Assembly: GCF_043290135.1 (NCBI RefSeq)
Contig: NC_134700.1
Span: 159,436,053-159,500,052, forward strand
From: Rhipicephalus microplus
Taxonomy: Eukaryota; Arthropoda; Arachnida; Ixodida; Ixodidae
DNA: 64,000 bases
Direction of reading: 5' to 3'
The notes under the pieces were generated by a model. It made no database searches. It had not been told where the DNA came from and saw only the letters and a list, made by a program, of their open reading frames with translations. The stretch's first letter is position 1. Each line of letters opens with the position of its first letter. The position numbers were made by a program, and so were the translations under genes. Shown here in pieces: positions 44,929-56,879 of the stretch.

Positions 44929-47900
44929 GTGAGTCATGCATGCCTTCGCCCCTATCGAAGTTCGCACATGAGAAGCCTAGAGCGCGTCGTTCGAAATCGA
45001 CTTCGTGCATGGGATCGCACATCAGAGACTATGCCGCCGTAGTATATAGGTGTTCTGTGCTACCGCGTCGGGCACTTATCGTCCGTATACATCATTCATG
45101 AAACATCGCTCGAGCTAGTTTATCATAAAAAAATAAACAAGCGTAGGTCGAGGTGGTGGATAAGTAAACCAAAGTTTGGGAAAGCTATTTCGTGTAATTG
45201 CATTTTGCTTTTACTTCGGTGAGTGCCAACTTCAGAGGTTTAGGTTAAATGCCCCAAAATGTTATCTTTATGCATGCTTACTAAAGGGGAGCTGAAAAAT
45301 AAATTTATTTATACCACCACCAGAGGTCCCGTACGAATGCACAGTTATCATCATCAGCAGCGTCATGCACGAGTGAACAGTACGTAAAGGCCCACGATAC
45401 GGATCTTTTTCTTCCTCTTCCTTCCGCCGGAAAGAAGCACAAAAAATAGTGTAAGCTTGCTTTTTTTTTTCGGCATACGCCATGTTGAGAGCGAGATACA
45501 CCGTGGAGCGAGACGCCCGAAACTTCCGCCCGGGCCGTTTAGCCGCGTTTTTATGGCAGCGTCCGTGTCTCGTGGTCGTTCACGCCGGGGCGCAGCTCGT
45601 TCGGCCCCATGCCGCGCATATTCATAAGTGTATAAGTATCGCCGGTTCCGAAGATTTCGCCACCCTGTGCATTGCACCGGCGTAGCTCTACGCCGCATTT
45701 GTGCTTCGGCCAAGCCGGAAGTGATGACCCATGGTACAAGAACTTTCGCTTGGAGAGAGGGACGCTGGCGTTGTGCGTCGTACGTTTCCGAATTTCGCCA
45801 CGCGCGGGATCTTCACACATAGAAGCTGAATGTAGTTACCCTCTGCGCGTCGATATAAATGGGACAGGAAAGTGTGATGACCTCCGGGGAGAAGAGAATG
45901 GGAAACAGATGAAGATGTAGCAAGCCAGGCATTTTTTTTTTCGTTGCAATTTCAAAAAAGGTGTGTCTATTGTGATATGAATGGCGAGCGCACGCTAAGC
46001 TATTCTTACCACGCGCTTTGATGAAAGGAAAATGTTCATTCTGTTGTACGTAAACGCATTTCTGTGATGATCACATTCGTCATTAAAAAAATATGTGCGT
46101 GCGGAAGGCTGTTATTGACAGCTGACGAATAACAATGCAGAGTCGCCACCCGTCTGTCTTTTCGACTTATAGCCTGGCTAAGCAATGCCCAGTTCTTGAT
46201 ACGATAGACTTACACCGAATTGCGCAATGCGAGTCGGCATTAATCAACGAGGATTACTTTTTAGCTTCTTTTTAATATCGCACGGCTTGAGTGTTTTTTT
46301 TTTCATTAGTGTGTTCTTTCTTTACAAACGTCACAAACATAACATCCACGTGTGTATATCTGTGTTTGTATACACATTAACGATCGTTAAGTTTGCACAT
46401 CACATGCCAAACAGGATGTTATAGCAATGCCTATTCATCAGCCAGGCCCGAGAGGCACCGAGTTTCCACCCCTAGTGTATTGATATCTTGCAAGTGACGA
46501 CACGGACGCAAGCTCGTAACGTACTGGTACTCCCACATGCAGATCAGGAGGCGTTGCCACATGGCAGCTCTGACGACGTCGACGCAGCATCAGTGCATGA
46601 GAGTCCAGTGCAGACACCGAGATTGCTCCGCGGCTACTCCCACGTGGGGACCGGAAGGTCCAGTAACAGCCCTGTCGCGGGCGCTCTGCACGGCTACGAT
46701 TAGCTCGGGAAGATTAGGCCTATTGGTTAAGATTATCGTGTGGCGGTTAACCTGCTTCGGTGTAATACAGAAGCTACCGGAACGCAAATGCCCTCTTAAT
46801 AATGAAAGAAGTAGCATGCGACGTACCAGACTTCGCGTCCTACCGTGTGGCTGCTCAAACATGAAGATTTCAGTGACGTCAGTGCTTATTTCTCTTTCCC
46901 ATTTTTCTCGGGGATCGAATACCTCGGTGTGGTACGACACCGAAGACTTCACTGTCGTCGTCGCTTCGTTCTAAATGCAGCCGCGGTGACGTATATTGAG
47001 GAAATGCCGGCAAGGACACGCTTACGCAGCATGTGTCACAGCTGCGCACTTCCCGCTTCTCGCCCCATTGTTTCGCGCAGCGAGAAGAGAAACAGGGACA
47101 AGGAAAAGAGTTCACGGCGGAGGAGGTAGCGCATTGCAGGAAGCCGCGCTGTTCCTCCTTGGCGCGGATGCTTTCTCCCGCCGCCGCCAGCTGACGAAAG
47201 TGAAAGAACGCGCTGGCGGGAAAGAGCGAAACGAGGCATCTTGACGCGAACGGCACGATGCCTCCGCGCACGGAACTGGCCGCAACACTGCAGTTAGGGG
47301 GCGGGCGATGAAGTACGGACAGCTTTCGCTGATATTTGAGCAACTCCAGTCCCCTTCCTTTAGTGGTCAGCAACACAGGCAAATGTGGTTCATAACCCCG
47401 ACACGAAAGAACTTCAATGTAACGGAAAAACTTTAGTCCTGTTTCGCGAGCTTGACAGCTTATAAAATCTGCGGCACCACTTAGGGAAGAAATCAGCGTT
47501 GTTTACACGACAAAGCACCGTTCGCGTGTGGCCGTGATTCGTTCGCTTCCCTGCCAGCTTCCGAACACATCTTTGGTGCGCAGCAAATTCAGCACATGCG
47601 GGCGCGGTTAGTTACAATAACGGCGGTAACGAATTCCTTCTAGGGTGGCTTTCTTTAAAGACCTGCGGTGCGCATTCCGATGCGAGACGACTCGTCCGAG
47701 TTTCGAATGGTCCTTCACTTTCCCATCACAGCTGAACGTCGTTTAAGACCAGGTCCCCCTAAGGTGGGGGCGACTCGCAAACGAGAGGAAAATTTGGGGA
47801 GGACGAGAAGCGGGGCTACGGCGACGACACGGCCGTACTTCACGGAGGTACTAAAAACAGGACGGGAAAAAGAAAAAACAAAATGAGTGGGAGAGGGAGG

Positions 47901-49411
47901 TAGAGGGCAGTCGTTTGCCGACAGCGAAGTCGGAGAAAAAGATGCGACTGTTGACTTTTCGCCGAACGGGTGATCACTCTCTTTCCCCGCCCGCTCGGGC
48001 AGTGAGAGCTTGGAGACAAACGCTGTCGCACGAAGTTACTCCTGCAGGCTGGCCGCCGAGACTGCTGCTTCTGGGGCTGGTTGACAACTATGGTACGCAT
48101 GGAGTGCCCATCGTAACTGACATTAGAGGCTCTTTCATGCAACGTAAGCGACGCGGTAGATAGACAGTCGCCGTGTATCTCCGCGACCACGATGCAAAGT
48201 TTGCTAAATATTTTCGTTGTCGTCTGTGGGAATCGGAAACGCCCCGAACAGTGGCAAAGATGAGATAAAGTGGGCACTCGAGAATAATAATAAACAATTT
48301 GGGTCTACTATAACGACTCCTTCGCTGTAACTCCGATCCAATAACGCTTCCTTTTCGTCATTACTTCCCTTTATAGACAGACAAACGAAAATGGCGAGAA
48401 GCGAACACTTGCACGGATTTAAACGCGTGGTCGTTGCACTGATTTCTTGTTTCTTTTCAGAGATATAAGCCGGAGAATATAGGGTGTTCTTTGCAAACGA
48501 GTGCGCGTTAGAAGCGAAGAAGTACGACGTATGCTCAGCGATTGCATCTTCTATTACGGAACAGTATAGAGGGCAAGTTTACCGCCCAAGACAAGCGAAT
48601 GTATGCCCGAGCAAGCCGAAACACTGGCGTAAAAAAAACGAAAAAAAGCAAAAAAAAGAGAAAACGCGAACAGGTTGTTCTTTTCGGCGCGCGGTCGCCA
48701 CATGTTTGCGTAACCGGACGCGGCTGGAAGCACTTCCGGAAACTCGTTCTCTGCGGCAGGAAGCGGCGCGGAAGCACCGTTTCCCCGCGAAAACTTCCGT
48801 CGACGGGGGCGTTCCACAGTCGTGCGCTTTTCGCTCGCGCTCAACTACGTCGGAGGTGTCATGCACAAGAAAGCATACCTTAGCGCAAGACCCCCCCCCC
48901 CCCCCGTTCGTTTCTCCTTTCCCTGCGAGTTAATCTACCTGAACTTCTTTTGTCATGCGCTGGCCAGTGTTCTATGAGTTATAGCCACTGTTGGCTAACG
49001 TCGGCTAAATGTGGCTATTTGCTTTCCTAACGCCAACACCATAGACGTGGCGGGGAAGGGGGGGGGCGGAGGCATATCACTGCGCCCCCTCCCCCCCCCA
49101 TTTGAAGTCAAAGTATGAGAGAGATTTTGCCTCTTCGCACGTGTGCAACCAACACCGTCTTAATTAAAAGCTAATGATTATCGCATAAGCGCATATAGAC
49201 GAAAACCAGTCAAAATGAGCATGTGTCGTACTCCGCATTATAATGACGCTGACTTTCGCTAATTGACGCTTTGCAATATAATGAGCACACGCTTTGAAAC
49301 GTATGTGAGTCGGCTTACTTGCAAGACTTTTTTTTCGTAAGAAACCTCCCGTTCCCAGAGTGCTTTTCTCGTTACAAACTGCTTCAGCCCTCCACATTCC
49401 AACGACCGACG
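44929..49411 (+). other. Putative intron 1 of the Patched-type gene and unassigned DNA
   Basis: Starts with a GTGAGT donor. I searched the open frames to 64000 for the continuation of the sterol-sensing domain and found none, so the next exon lies beyond the window or is too short to see. Within this stretch are GC-rich patches at 45480-45720 and 47040-47300, an ETS-site cluster at 48730-48800 (CACTTCCGGAAAC), and a poly-C run at 48891-48905. Frames such as 46537-46974 (145 codons) show no domain. Confidence 0.5.
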
Positions 49412-49425
49412 CACAACCACCTCAG

Positions 49426-49671
49426 CCCCGCCGCGGTGGTCTAGTGGTTAAGGTACTCGGCTGCTGACCCGCAGGTCGCGGGATCAAAACCCGGCTGCGG
49501 TGGCTGCATTTTCGATGGAGGTGAAAACGCTGTAGGCCCGGGTGTTCAGATTTGGGTGCACGTTAAGGAACCCCAGGTGGTCGAAATTTCCGGAGTCCTC
49601 CACTACGGCGTCTCTCATTATCATATGGTGGTTTTAAGACGCTAAACCCCATATATCAAATAAAAAGATAT
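49426..49671 (+). repeat. Ruka-type SINE with perfect 14-bp target-site duplication
   Basis: CACAACCACCTCAG lies at 49412-49425 and 49672-49685 on the two sides. The A box is intact (GGTCTAGTGGTTAAGG) and the B box has changed (GATCAAAACCC). The body matches other copies closely, and the perfect duplication suggests a relatively young insertion. Confidence 0.93.
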
Positions 49672-49697
49672 CACAACCACCTCAGAGGCCTTTCTAA

Positions 49698-49758
49698 GAC
49701 GATAGTTATTGCGCGAGAACAAAACGACGACACAGAGACTCGCGCAATAACTATTGTC
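49698..49758. repeat. 20-bp inverted repeat, one mismatch
   Basis: GACGATAGTTATTGCGCGAG and CTCGCGCAATAACTATTGTC form a hairpin with a 21-base loop, immediately after the SINE target-site duplication. Its origin is unknown. Confidence 0.85.
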
Positions 49759-52706
49759 ATGCCATACCAACTAGCCCAAGCTCCACACTTCTAAGTTGCC
49801 TTTCTAAGATGACGAAAAGAATGTGACGCTTCATAGTAAGCTCTATTGCACGCAGAAAGAAACGGAAAAACGAGACAAAGTAAGGTACAAGCGTTGAATG
49901 GAAAAAAAGTATGTTTGCTGGTTAGCCTAAGGTCGAGGCTGTTCATATAGTCTTCAATAGCTATTTTGCAAGGTATCAGTTGAAATAGTGAACCGAAGGC
50001 AGACAACTCATGCGAATCTGACACGGAAGAAACAAAATAAAGAACAGTGATACAGACATTGCGCTGCCTTCCAAACGGATCACAGGGGTGCACTGTATGA
50101 GTGACGGCATGTGTCGAGAGACACACCCGGCTACGTTTGAAGTACGCAGCAAGAGACGAGTCCATTTTTCTCTCGATCTCTTGTCGCATCAACGCAATGA
50201 ACCATCCTGGCGCATTACGGCGCTCTCTTTAATATTTTTTTTACATCTCCCCCGATGAATTCCGAGGCGTCCTCCAAAGAAGCGGCTGCAGAAGTATAAC
50301 GCGTTTTTTCCTCAACCCACTAAAGCGCTTCGCCTATACGTTATCACTGTTCACATGAATGCGATGCGCTGCTAACGCCACGTGCATTCCTACCTGTCGC
50401 ATTCATGTAAACGCTGCTTATGTTGAAGATGTGACATCAGCTAATCGTACAGCAGATGGTGCATTATAATTGCAGACGGCGTAAGTGACATAAGCTTAGT
50501 GGGTGACGAAGTCAATTTTTCATCCAGAATCCGGATTTAGGACGCAATCCAACCTCGACACAATGAACGTAGCCCAGATATAACGAATTGTCGTTTACAA
50601 TGAAGGAAACGAAGATTAATCCTGTCATTGATGCAGTGTTACGAATATGCGGTGATAACAAATTATCGGATACAGCGAAACCGTTTTTTTTTCTCTTTTT
50701 TATCCCACGCGTTTTCGCCATAGTGAGGGAACCACTTTCAAATTCCGGACACCGACGACCTTCCCCATAGTACGCCGTAACCGCTATAGAAATGTAATGG
50801 AGCCGTATAATAGCCGCCACTAGCACACAGTCTGAGAAAGAAAACAAGGCTAGCAATTGATGTAAGAATGTCACCAATGCAACGACGTGCTTCTCGTCAC
50901 GGGCTACCTTTAGTTCCCATTTCTGCGGATGTGGGAACAAATCAAAATGGAAAGGCGAGATAGTTAGTACATATTCGTTCCTGTGTGACACAAGCGCCAA
51001 GACAGGGACAAGAAAGTGCCCGCATAAGGCACTTTCATCTCCCTGTCTTCGTAGCGCTACCATTACACAAGAGTGGGAAGCAAACGGTTCCTAATTGAAA
51101 TACAGCATCACGGATCTTCGTCCACCATTATCACCAAAAGCCTCTGTCACCATAACTCCGTACATTAAGCACTGACATAACAGGCCCTGTTGAGTAAAGA
51201 TATGCGGAAGACATGGCGCTTCGCCTGGTGAGAAAGGATGGCGGGCGTTTCCTTCCCCCCCCCCCAGCTCGCCTATACACCTACATTTGTGTGCTATAAT
51301 CAAGCGTCGTTTAATTCATTGCGGCTCTAAGATTTCCGCTATCTTCGTTTTTGTTCGCACCAGCTTCTATTTTCAACGGCGTACTGTAGTGTATGTATTC
51401 CATGCTGTGACGCTCTCACTTTTGTCCATCATTTATGCAGTAAACAAGCCAGTATAGCCACCTCGTAGAACTGAGACATAACACGATACGACGCCGTGAG
51501 CGATGGTGGCAATCCCCGTCTCGTTCGGTGCAGTTAGGAAACGCCGAATCCCGCTGCGCGGCCGACGACGTTGGCCAACTTCGCGTGGCACGCTGACCCC
51601 GTGCGCTCGCCGTGCTTGCTTTTGCTTGCTGCGCCGACGACGCGAGTGCGGCGGTGTACTGATCCGGCGGCACAGCGACGTGTCTTCATCGGCGCCAGAG
51701 CCGCCGCCTCGGGTCGCATTGCGAAGCAGCCCGAGATGCGAACTGATGAAGCGAGAGCACAGCTCTTCAGACTTCGTGTGGTTTGTTGCTCCTCGGAGGC
51801 GGGAGTTACGTCTGGATATCCTTACGAGCCACGGAGACAGCATTTAACGGCTGCGGCGGTATATGCTGCCTAAGTGCGAGGGCGCCGATTCGATTCCCTG
51901 CTGCGGCGGTAGCCGTGTTTCGATGGCAACAACAAACTACACAAGAGCTGAGCAACTTCAGGAGGTGGACTGTTGAGCCGTCAACTCTGCAAACGCTTGC
52001 GGTCGAGATCTTTATGCTCTGGTCCATAGCTGGAACGTGGCACAGCAGTGCCTAAAGGAGTATCGACACAAAATTCTGAAGGCGTGTGGGCTTGTAGGAT
52101 AGGTGCGTGCAGGATCTACAGTTCAACGTTCTCACATCTTCACTAACCAGTGGGGCTGTTCCACGGCCCTCATCGCGTACTGATATCAGAAAGGCCACGA
52201 TTTCTCAATCGAATGCCTGAGCGCTGTAGTAGCGCATACAAGGCCGAGAAATTCGAGCCTCATTGAACGAATGAACTCCAGCGTGTGTGCAGTGTTCGCA
52301 TTCTCTTTTTCACTTTCTTCTCCCATTCCCCTGTGCAGGGTCCAGCGAACCGGACGCTCGTCATGGTTAACCTCCCTGCATTTCCCCTTCTCGATTTATC
52401 TCTCTATTAAGCCCTCGTCGAAAAGTAAGTCGTGTTACCTCACATAGATACGGTGGCTCACAGGGCTAGATCGAAGTCACAAGTTCTGCATTGCCTGTAG
52501 ATGACGTCATCGCACAACAAAGGACGATACGCTCCATGCTTCCGCAGCCAGTGCACGACTACCGTGCCGTTTTATCTTCCTTGCATCGGTTGTCGTGCGT
52601 TTCCTCCGAAGCCACATTTAGCCACCGTCGAAGCTGCCACAGTGTTGTCCCATTTCATGCACGCTTCCTCCGCCAGTGCACCAACTTACGTACTCCGGCT
52701 TAGCAG
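49759..52706. other. Unassigned stretch with a CpG-rich patch
   Basis: A 183-codon minus frame (51063-50512) has no recognised domain. A short hairpin with 21-base arms and a 7-base loop is at 51000-51048. A CpG-rich patch at 51530-51800 keeps several frames open on both strands but no domain is visible. At about 51867-51930 a fragment with GATTCGATTCCCTGCTGCGG looks like a SINE B-box region. Confidence 0.4.
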
Positions 52707-52760
52707 TATATAAAGATTGCGCTCAGGATATATACTTCCGAACTGAGTGTAGGACGCTCA
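52707..52760 (+). promoter_or_regulatory. TATA-box-like core promoter
   Basis: TATATAAAG at 52707-52715 is followed by GC-richer sequence with two CTCAG initiator-like motifs (52722, 52756). The spacing to the first is too short and to the second too long for a standard start, so this is a weak call. It may be part of a decayed LTR. Confidence 0.25.
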
Positions 52761-53438
52761 GACGACGGCCACGGTGTGTTACGTCAGCGGAAGGCTTGCG
52801 CAACCGGTCTGCGTGTGACTGCTTCGCACGCCTTTCCTGCGCGCTACGCTAAGTGTGTGTAGCGTCCTGGACGGATGACAACGCTTCCTTCTAACACCGC
52901 CAATATAGATAGCTCATTTGTGTTCCGGAATTTCAAACGAATATTCTATAGCGCCTCGAGTCAGTTGACTCAGACACATGCCAAAATAAAATGTCGATAA
53001 GGGAGCCAAGAGGTTTGACGTGGTTTACGTGGTTTTCTGTGGGAACACGCCAGGTGACTATAGTTATTACGCGACATACGCGATCTTAGTCACGTGACTA
53101 GTTACGAGATGTTAGGCGATCTTTAGTGACATCATAACAGACTTGCCCATCATAGTTCTTGTATTCTATGCCGTACAAATTGGCGCACGTGTTGTGCAAG
53201 CGAAGCAGAAGTTGACGAGGTCTAAACAATCGAATATCGTTCATGATGATGGTAATTCCTGCTCGCACTACACGGCGCATCGAAAAGCCTAACGAGCTTC
53301 GCTCTGAACAAAGCGGGTAAAGACAGCATACGAATGAGAATGGACAAGGTATTTCGACGAAAGCGTATATATTCTCGTTTAACATTAAATATCGTATTTA
53401 AGACCAAGTGCAGGCAGCAGTCAGTGTCGTTAATAATA
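52761..53438. other. Unassigned stretch
   Basis: No supported gene. An AP-1-like palindrome GAGTCAGTTGACTC is at about 52958. Confidence 0.4.
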
Positions 53439-53555
53439 GACACAGACAGACAGACAGACAGACGGACGGACGGACGGACAGGCAGACAGACGGACAGGCA
53501 GACAGACGGACAGACAGACAGACGGATAGACAGACAGACAGATAGATAGACAGAC

Positions 53556-53590
<35 letters not shown>

Positions 53591-53823
53591 TAGATAGACA
53601 GACAGATAGATAGACAGACAGACAGACAGATAGATAGACAGACAGACAGATAGATAGACAGACAGATAGATAGACAGACAGACAGATAGATAGACAGATA
53701 GATAGATAGACAGATAGATAGACAGACAGATAGATAGATTGACAGATAGACAGATAGATAGACAGACAGATAGACAGACAGACAGACAGACAGATAGACA
53801 GACAGATAGACAGATAGATAGAC

Positions 53824-53886
<63 letters not shown>

Positions 53887-53931
53887 CAGATAGATAGATA
53901 GACAGATAGATAGACAGATAGATAGATAGAC

Positions 53932-53962
<31 letters not shown>

Positions 53963-53979
53963 CAGATAGATAGATAGAT
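53439..53979 (+). repeat. Compound (GACA/GATA)n microsatellite
   Basis: About 540 bp of tetranucleotide units that grade from GACA/GACG-rich at the left to GATA-rich at the right. The 295- and 211-codon minus frames here (Leu-Ser-Ile-Tyr repeats) are by-products. Confidence 0.97.
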
Positions 53980-54604
53980 CAATTTTAAGCAGACAAGAGA
54001 AAGGCCCGGCCATTGTTGTTGTCGCGTGTGCACAATAAATATTCTGTGCCCTATGTCCCAGATTGTCAGTCAATCCTGTGCCAGTAGGAAGCTTCAATGC
54101 TTTTCGCAAATTTCATGCGCATCAGCAGGTAGTGATTAGACAGACATATCAAAGAAAATTGGCAACAAAATTGGTCGCATCATCCCGGTGGCTTTCGACC
54201 TGCTGCCAGTTGAAGCCTTCAAAATTTGGATGCAGGAAACATGTTTCTTTTGCGTGAGCATCTAGAGTATGCGCAGTGAAACAACAACCGAGCGTTCTGC
54301 GTGTCGGAGAAACTTTGTTGTTGAAGTCGCGACGAACCTGCTTCAGCTCACTGAACCGAGAAGGACAAAGAAGAAAGATAGAGGCCTGTCGAGGTCGCAT
54401 GCGTTGTATACGGTGAGCTACAACGCTGACCTTGGGTGCGCAGCACACTGTTTGCCTCGCAGAAATCATCCCAAGATTATTTTTCTAACGCGACGGTTTT
54501 GTTTGTCAGAGTTGGGCTGCGTACCTACCCCACCTGTAGCTATGTCTTTATTTATATAGTCTGTTTCTTATATTTATCTCTGACACGTCCACTCTCGACC
54601 ATTC
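53980..54604. other. Unassigned stretch
   Basis: Short frames only, no domain recognised. Confidence 0.4.
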
Positions 54605-54618
54605 ATTGAAATAAAGAG

Positions 54619-54859
54619 CACCGCCGTGGTGGTCTAGTGACTAAGGTACTAGGCTGCTGACCCGCAGGTCGCGTGATCGAATCCCGGCTGCGGCGGTTGC
54701 ATTTCCGACAGAGGCGGAAATGTTGTAGGCCAGTGTGCTCAGATTTGGGTGCACGTTAAAGAACCCCAGGTGGTCGAAATTTCCGACTGTCCTCCACTAC
54801 GGCATCTCTCGTAATCATATGGTGGTTTAGGGACGTTAAACCCCACATATCAATCAATC
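54619..54859 (+). repeat. Ruka-type SINE with 14-bp target-site duplication
   Basis: ATTGAAATAAAGAG (54605-54618) and ATTGAAGTAAAGAG (54860-54873) flank it with one mismatch. A box GGTCTAGTGACTAAGG and B box GATCGAATCCC are both close to consensus, making this one of the best-preserved copies. The tail is CATATCAATCAATC. Confidence 0.93.
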
Positions 54860-54873
54860 ATTGAAGTAAAGAG

Positions 54874-55518
54874 TCAGTTGTTCATCGCATCATTTGGGTA
54901 GCACGAGACATAATAGCGCGCACGTTTAAAGAAGTGTTTGACGTCTCCTATAGACTGTAGTAAGGTAGATCTTTCTATTAAACAGACAATACGGAGGGTT
55001 GCTTATGGTTGGATGCTGCATGTGTTATGTGTACGTGCTTATACAGAGAAATGACGCTTTCCATCAGACTGAACATCAAACGAATGCGAGTCTCGAAAGA
55101 GTGCGTGGACAGGGAAGTAATAGAGAATGATGATATGGAAAAAAATATAGCGAGTAATTGAACAGTTAGAGATGTAAAAAAATAGCACGTGCTAGTATAA
55201 AATGGTCATTCTACAAAAACAAAAGTACCATGAACAACCGTTTGGTAGGCAAGAAAAAGCGCGATAAGAAACTGGCGATGCGACCTTCACTATCCAGCAA
55301 CAACACGCTCTGACGAGTCACATCATGACAAGTTGTATTGATAAAAAAGATGGGTGATCCCTCCTTTTAGGAATCGGTCTAGCACAAAAGTGAAGCGTGC
55401 CTTCGCAAAAGCACTTGTGCGTTCACTCTGCATTGTTTCATCACTAGGGCGAAGGAATGAATGCGCAAGTGTTCAACAATTGCAATCTCGCGCGAAGAAC
55501 GGCAAGAAACTTGAAGCT
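54874..55518. other. Unassigned AT-rich stretch
   Basis: No gene or repeat is supported. Confidence 0.45.
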
Positions 55519-55720
55519 TAGTGGTCAGCGTGGTTTACTGGTTAGCGTCGCGCGCTGAAGAGCGTGAGGTCGCTGGTTCGACGCCACGCTGCAGATCTTT
55601 ACCATCTCTCTTCATTTTCTTTGCAATGTGTTAGTATCTATATTTACATCGTCATATCCGTGACGAAAATTCGTCAGCGGAGCCGTGGGGGGCCCCCGGC
55701 ATGAAACACTTTCGTGTTAA
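55519..55720 (+). repeat. Second SINE type with a tRNA-Phe-like head
   Basis: CAGCGTG at 55526-55532 pairs perfectly with CACGCTG at 55585-55591 as an acceptor stem. Between them are an A-box-like TGGTTTACTGGTTAGCG, an anticodon-type CTGAAGA loop (GAA, as in tRNA-Phe) and a B box GGTTCGACGCC. The 66-nt span and poor D and T arms argue against a working tRNA gene. Downstream sequence to about 55720 includes GACGAAAATTCGTC and ends in an A/T-rich tail, as in a tRNA-derived SINE distinct from Ruka. Confidence 0.55.
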
Positions 55721-56140
55721 AAATTATTGGGCATGCGCGGACAATGAAAAAAACAAAGAGTAACACCGACAAGATTACCACACGTTCTTATTTTTCTTTT
55801 CCTGGAGACGTAACGTGCGCATCGCATGCTAGAGGCACACACAGCCATTGCGATCGAATAACAAAGTACTCGCCTTGCGTACTACGTTCTTCCGTTTCAG
55901 AATGTCTCGTGCGCACTTTCATCGAATGAGTTATTCGCGCAACGTATCGGGAAAGAGGTGAAGGTGAAAACGTGCTAGATCGCGCCGTCCTAAAACACTC
56001 GTCTGTGGAGGCCGCCACAATGGCGTCCTTAAACTTTCCCGGCACTCGTCCAGAAGCAACCACTGACGAGGAAAGTATCTGGCTGCGCATGGCTAATACC
56101 GTCACCCCCGGAAAATCTTTTCAGGCCTGCGCCCAGCAAT
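55721..56140. other. Unassigned stretch upstream of the THAP promoter
   Basis: Contains plain non-coding sequence; frames on both strands are short and unrecognised. Confidence 0.4.
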
Positions 56141-56316
56141 TTGACGTCATTTCCGGCCGGCCGACTCTCGGGGAAGCCGCAGCGGCTGCGAGCGCAGCGC
56201 GGGCGGCGGTGGTGACGGTTCGGCGGCGTGGTGTTGACGGTGTTTCACGTTTGTTGCTTTCCGTTGTTGTTTTGCGGCAATTTCGTTTCCGTGCGTGATG
56301 CTGGAGTGATGCGACA
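56141..56316 (+). promoter_or_regulatory. CRE/ETS CpG-rich promoter and 5' UTR of the THAP gene
   Basis: TTGACGTCATTTCCGGCCGG at 56141 combines a CRE (TGACGTCA) and an ETS site (TTCCGG). A CpG-rich, TATA-less stretch follows up to the coding start. Two upstream ATGs exist: 56298 opens a 3-codon frame and 56309 opens a longer out-of-frame ORF that overlaps the THAP start, so translation may be damped. Confidence 0.55.
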
Positions 56317-56469
56317 ATGCCGAATAAGTGTTGTGTACCCGGATGCACCGGCAACTACAAAACAGGAAAGAAGATACAAGTGTTTTCCTTCCCTAAAGAC
56401 GCCGACGCTCTCAAACAATGGCTACGCGCCATTCCTAGGAAGGACTTCGTGCCGACTTCGTGCACTAAG
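56317..56469 (+). CDS. THAP-domain protein, coding exon 1
   Basis: ATG at 56317 has an A at -3 and opens exactly 51 codons to the donor CTAAG|GTAAGA. The peptide begins 'MPNKCCVPGCTGNYKTGKK', with the first two zinc ligands C5 and C10 of the THAP C2CH finger. The conserved 'FSFPKD' (P26) and W35 are present. THAP domains are sequence-specific DNA-binding modules of about 90 residues related to the P-element transposase DNA-binding domain, and act in the nucleus. The intron falls before the second Cys pair, a position common in THAP genes. The specific THAP paralogue cannot be named. Confidence 0.9.
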
Positions 56470-56879
56470 GTAAGAATTTGAGATGCTCCTGTTCTTAGCT
56501 TGTCGTTGCTTGTTGGGGTAGAAATCACCTATGATGGGAAATACTTGAGCGTGTGGCCGCCGGGCCTCGCGAAGCGCTGACGCCAGCAGCGTTCGCAGCA
56601 AGGATGGTCAGCTGCGCTTTGTTCACTAACAGTGCCGTGGTGTCGTCCATTCTTGCAAGCTCTCGGTGGAAGCGCTTCGTGGAGTGCGGTGACATCACGC
56701 TCCCGTGTTTCCTTTCATGTTGCTTGTACCGCTTAGCGCAGCGCTTTTATTTAGATGCTTGCGAAACGTAGGTAGACTTTGTTTTAGCTACACGGACTGT
56801 AAACGCGGTCATGCAAACGGGAGCGCATTTTTTTCTTTTGAGAAGTGGCGTCTCAGACGTTCTTGAAACGTTTTTGCAG

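Noticed and set aside
50512..51063. 183-codon minus frame
   Set aside because: No recognisable domain or splice context; length alone is not enough in 64 kb.
51416..51873. Overlapping 136-codon minus and 114/100-codon plus frames
   Set aside because: CpG-rich DNA lowers stop frequency on both strands; no motif favours one frame.
53222..54109. 295- and 211-codon minus-strand frames rich in Leu-Ser-Ile-Tyr
   Set aside because: They are the translation of the GACA/GATA microsatellite and have no start context or domain.
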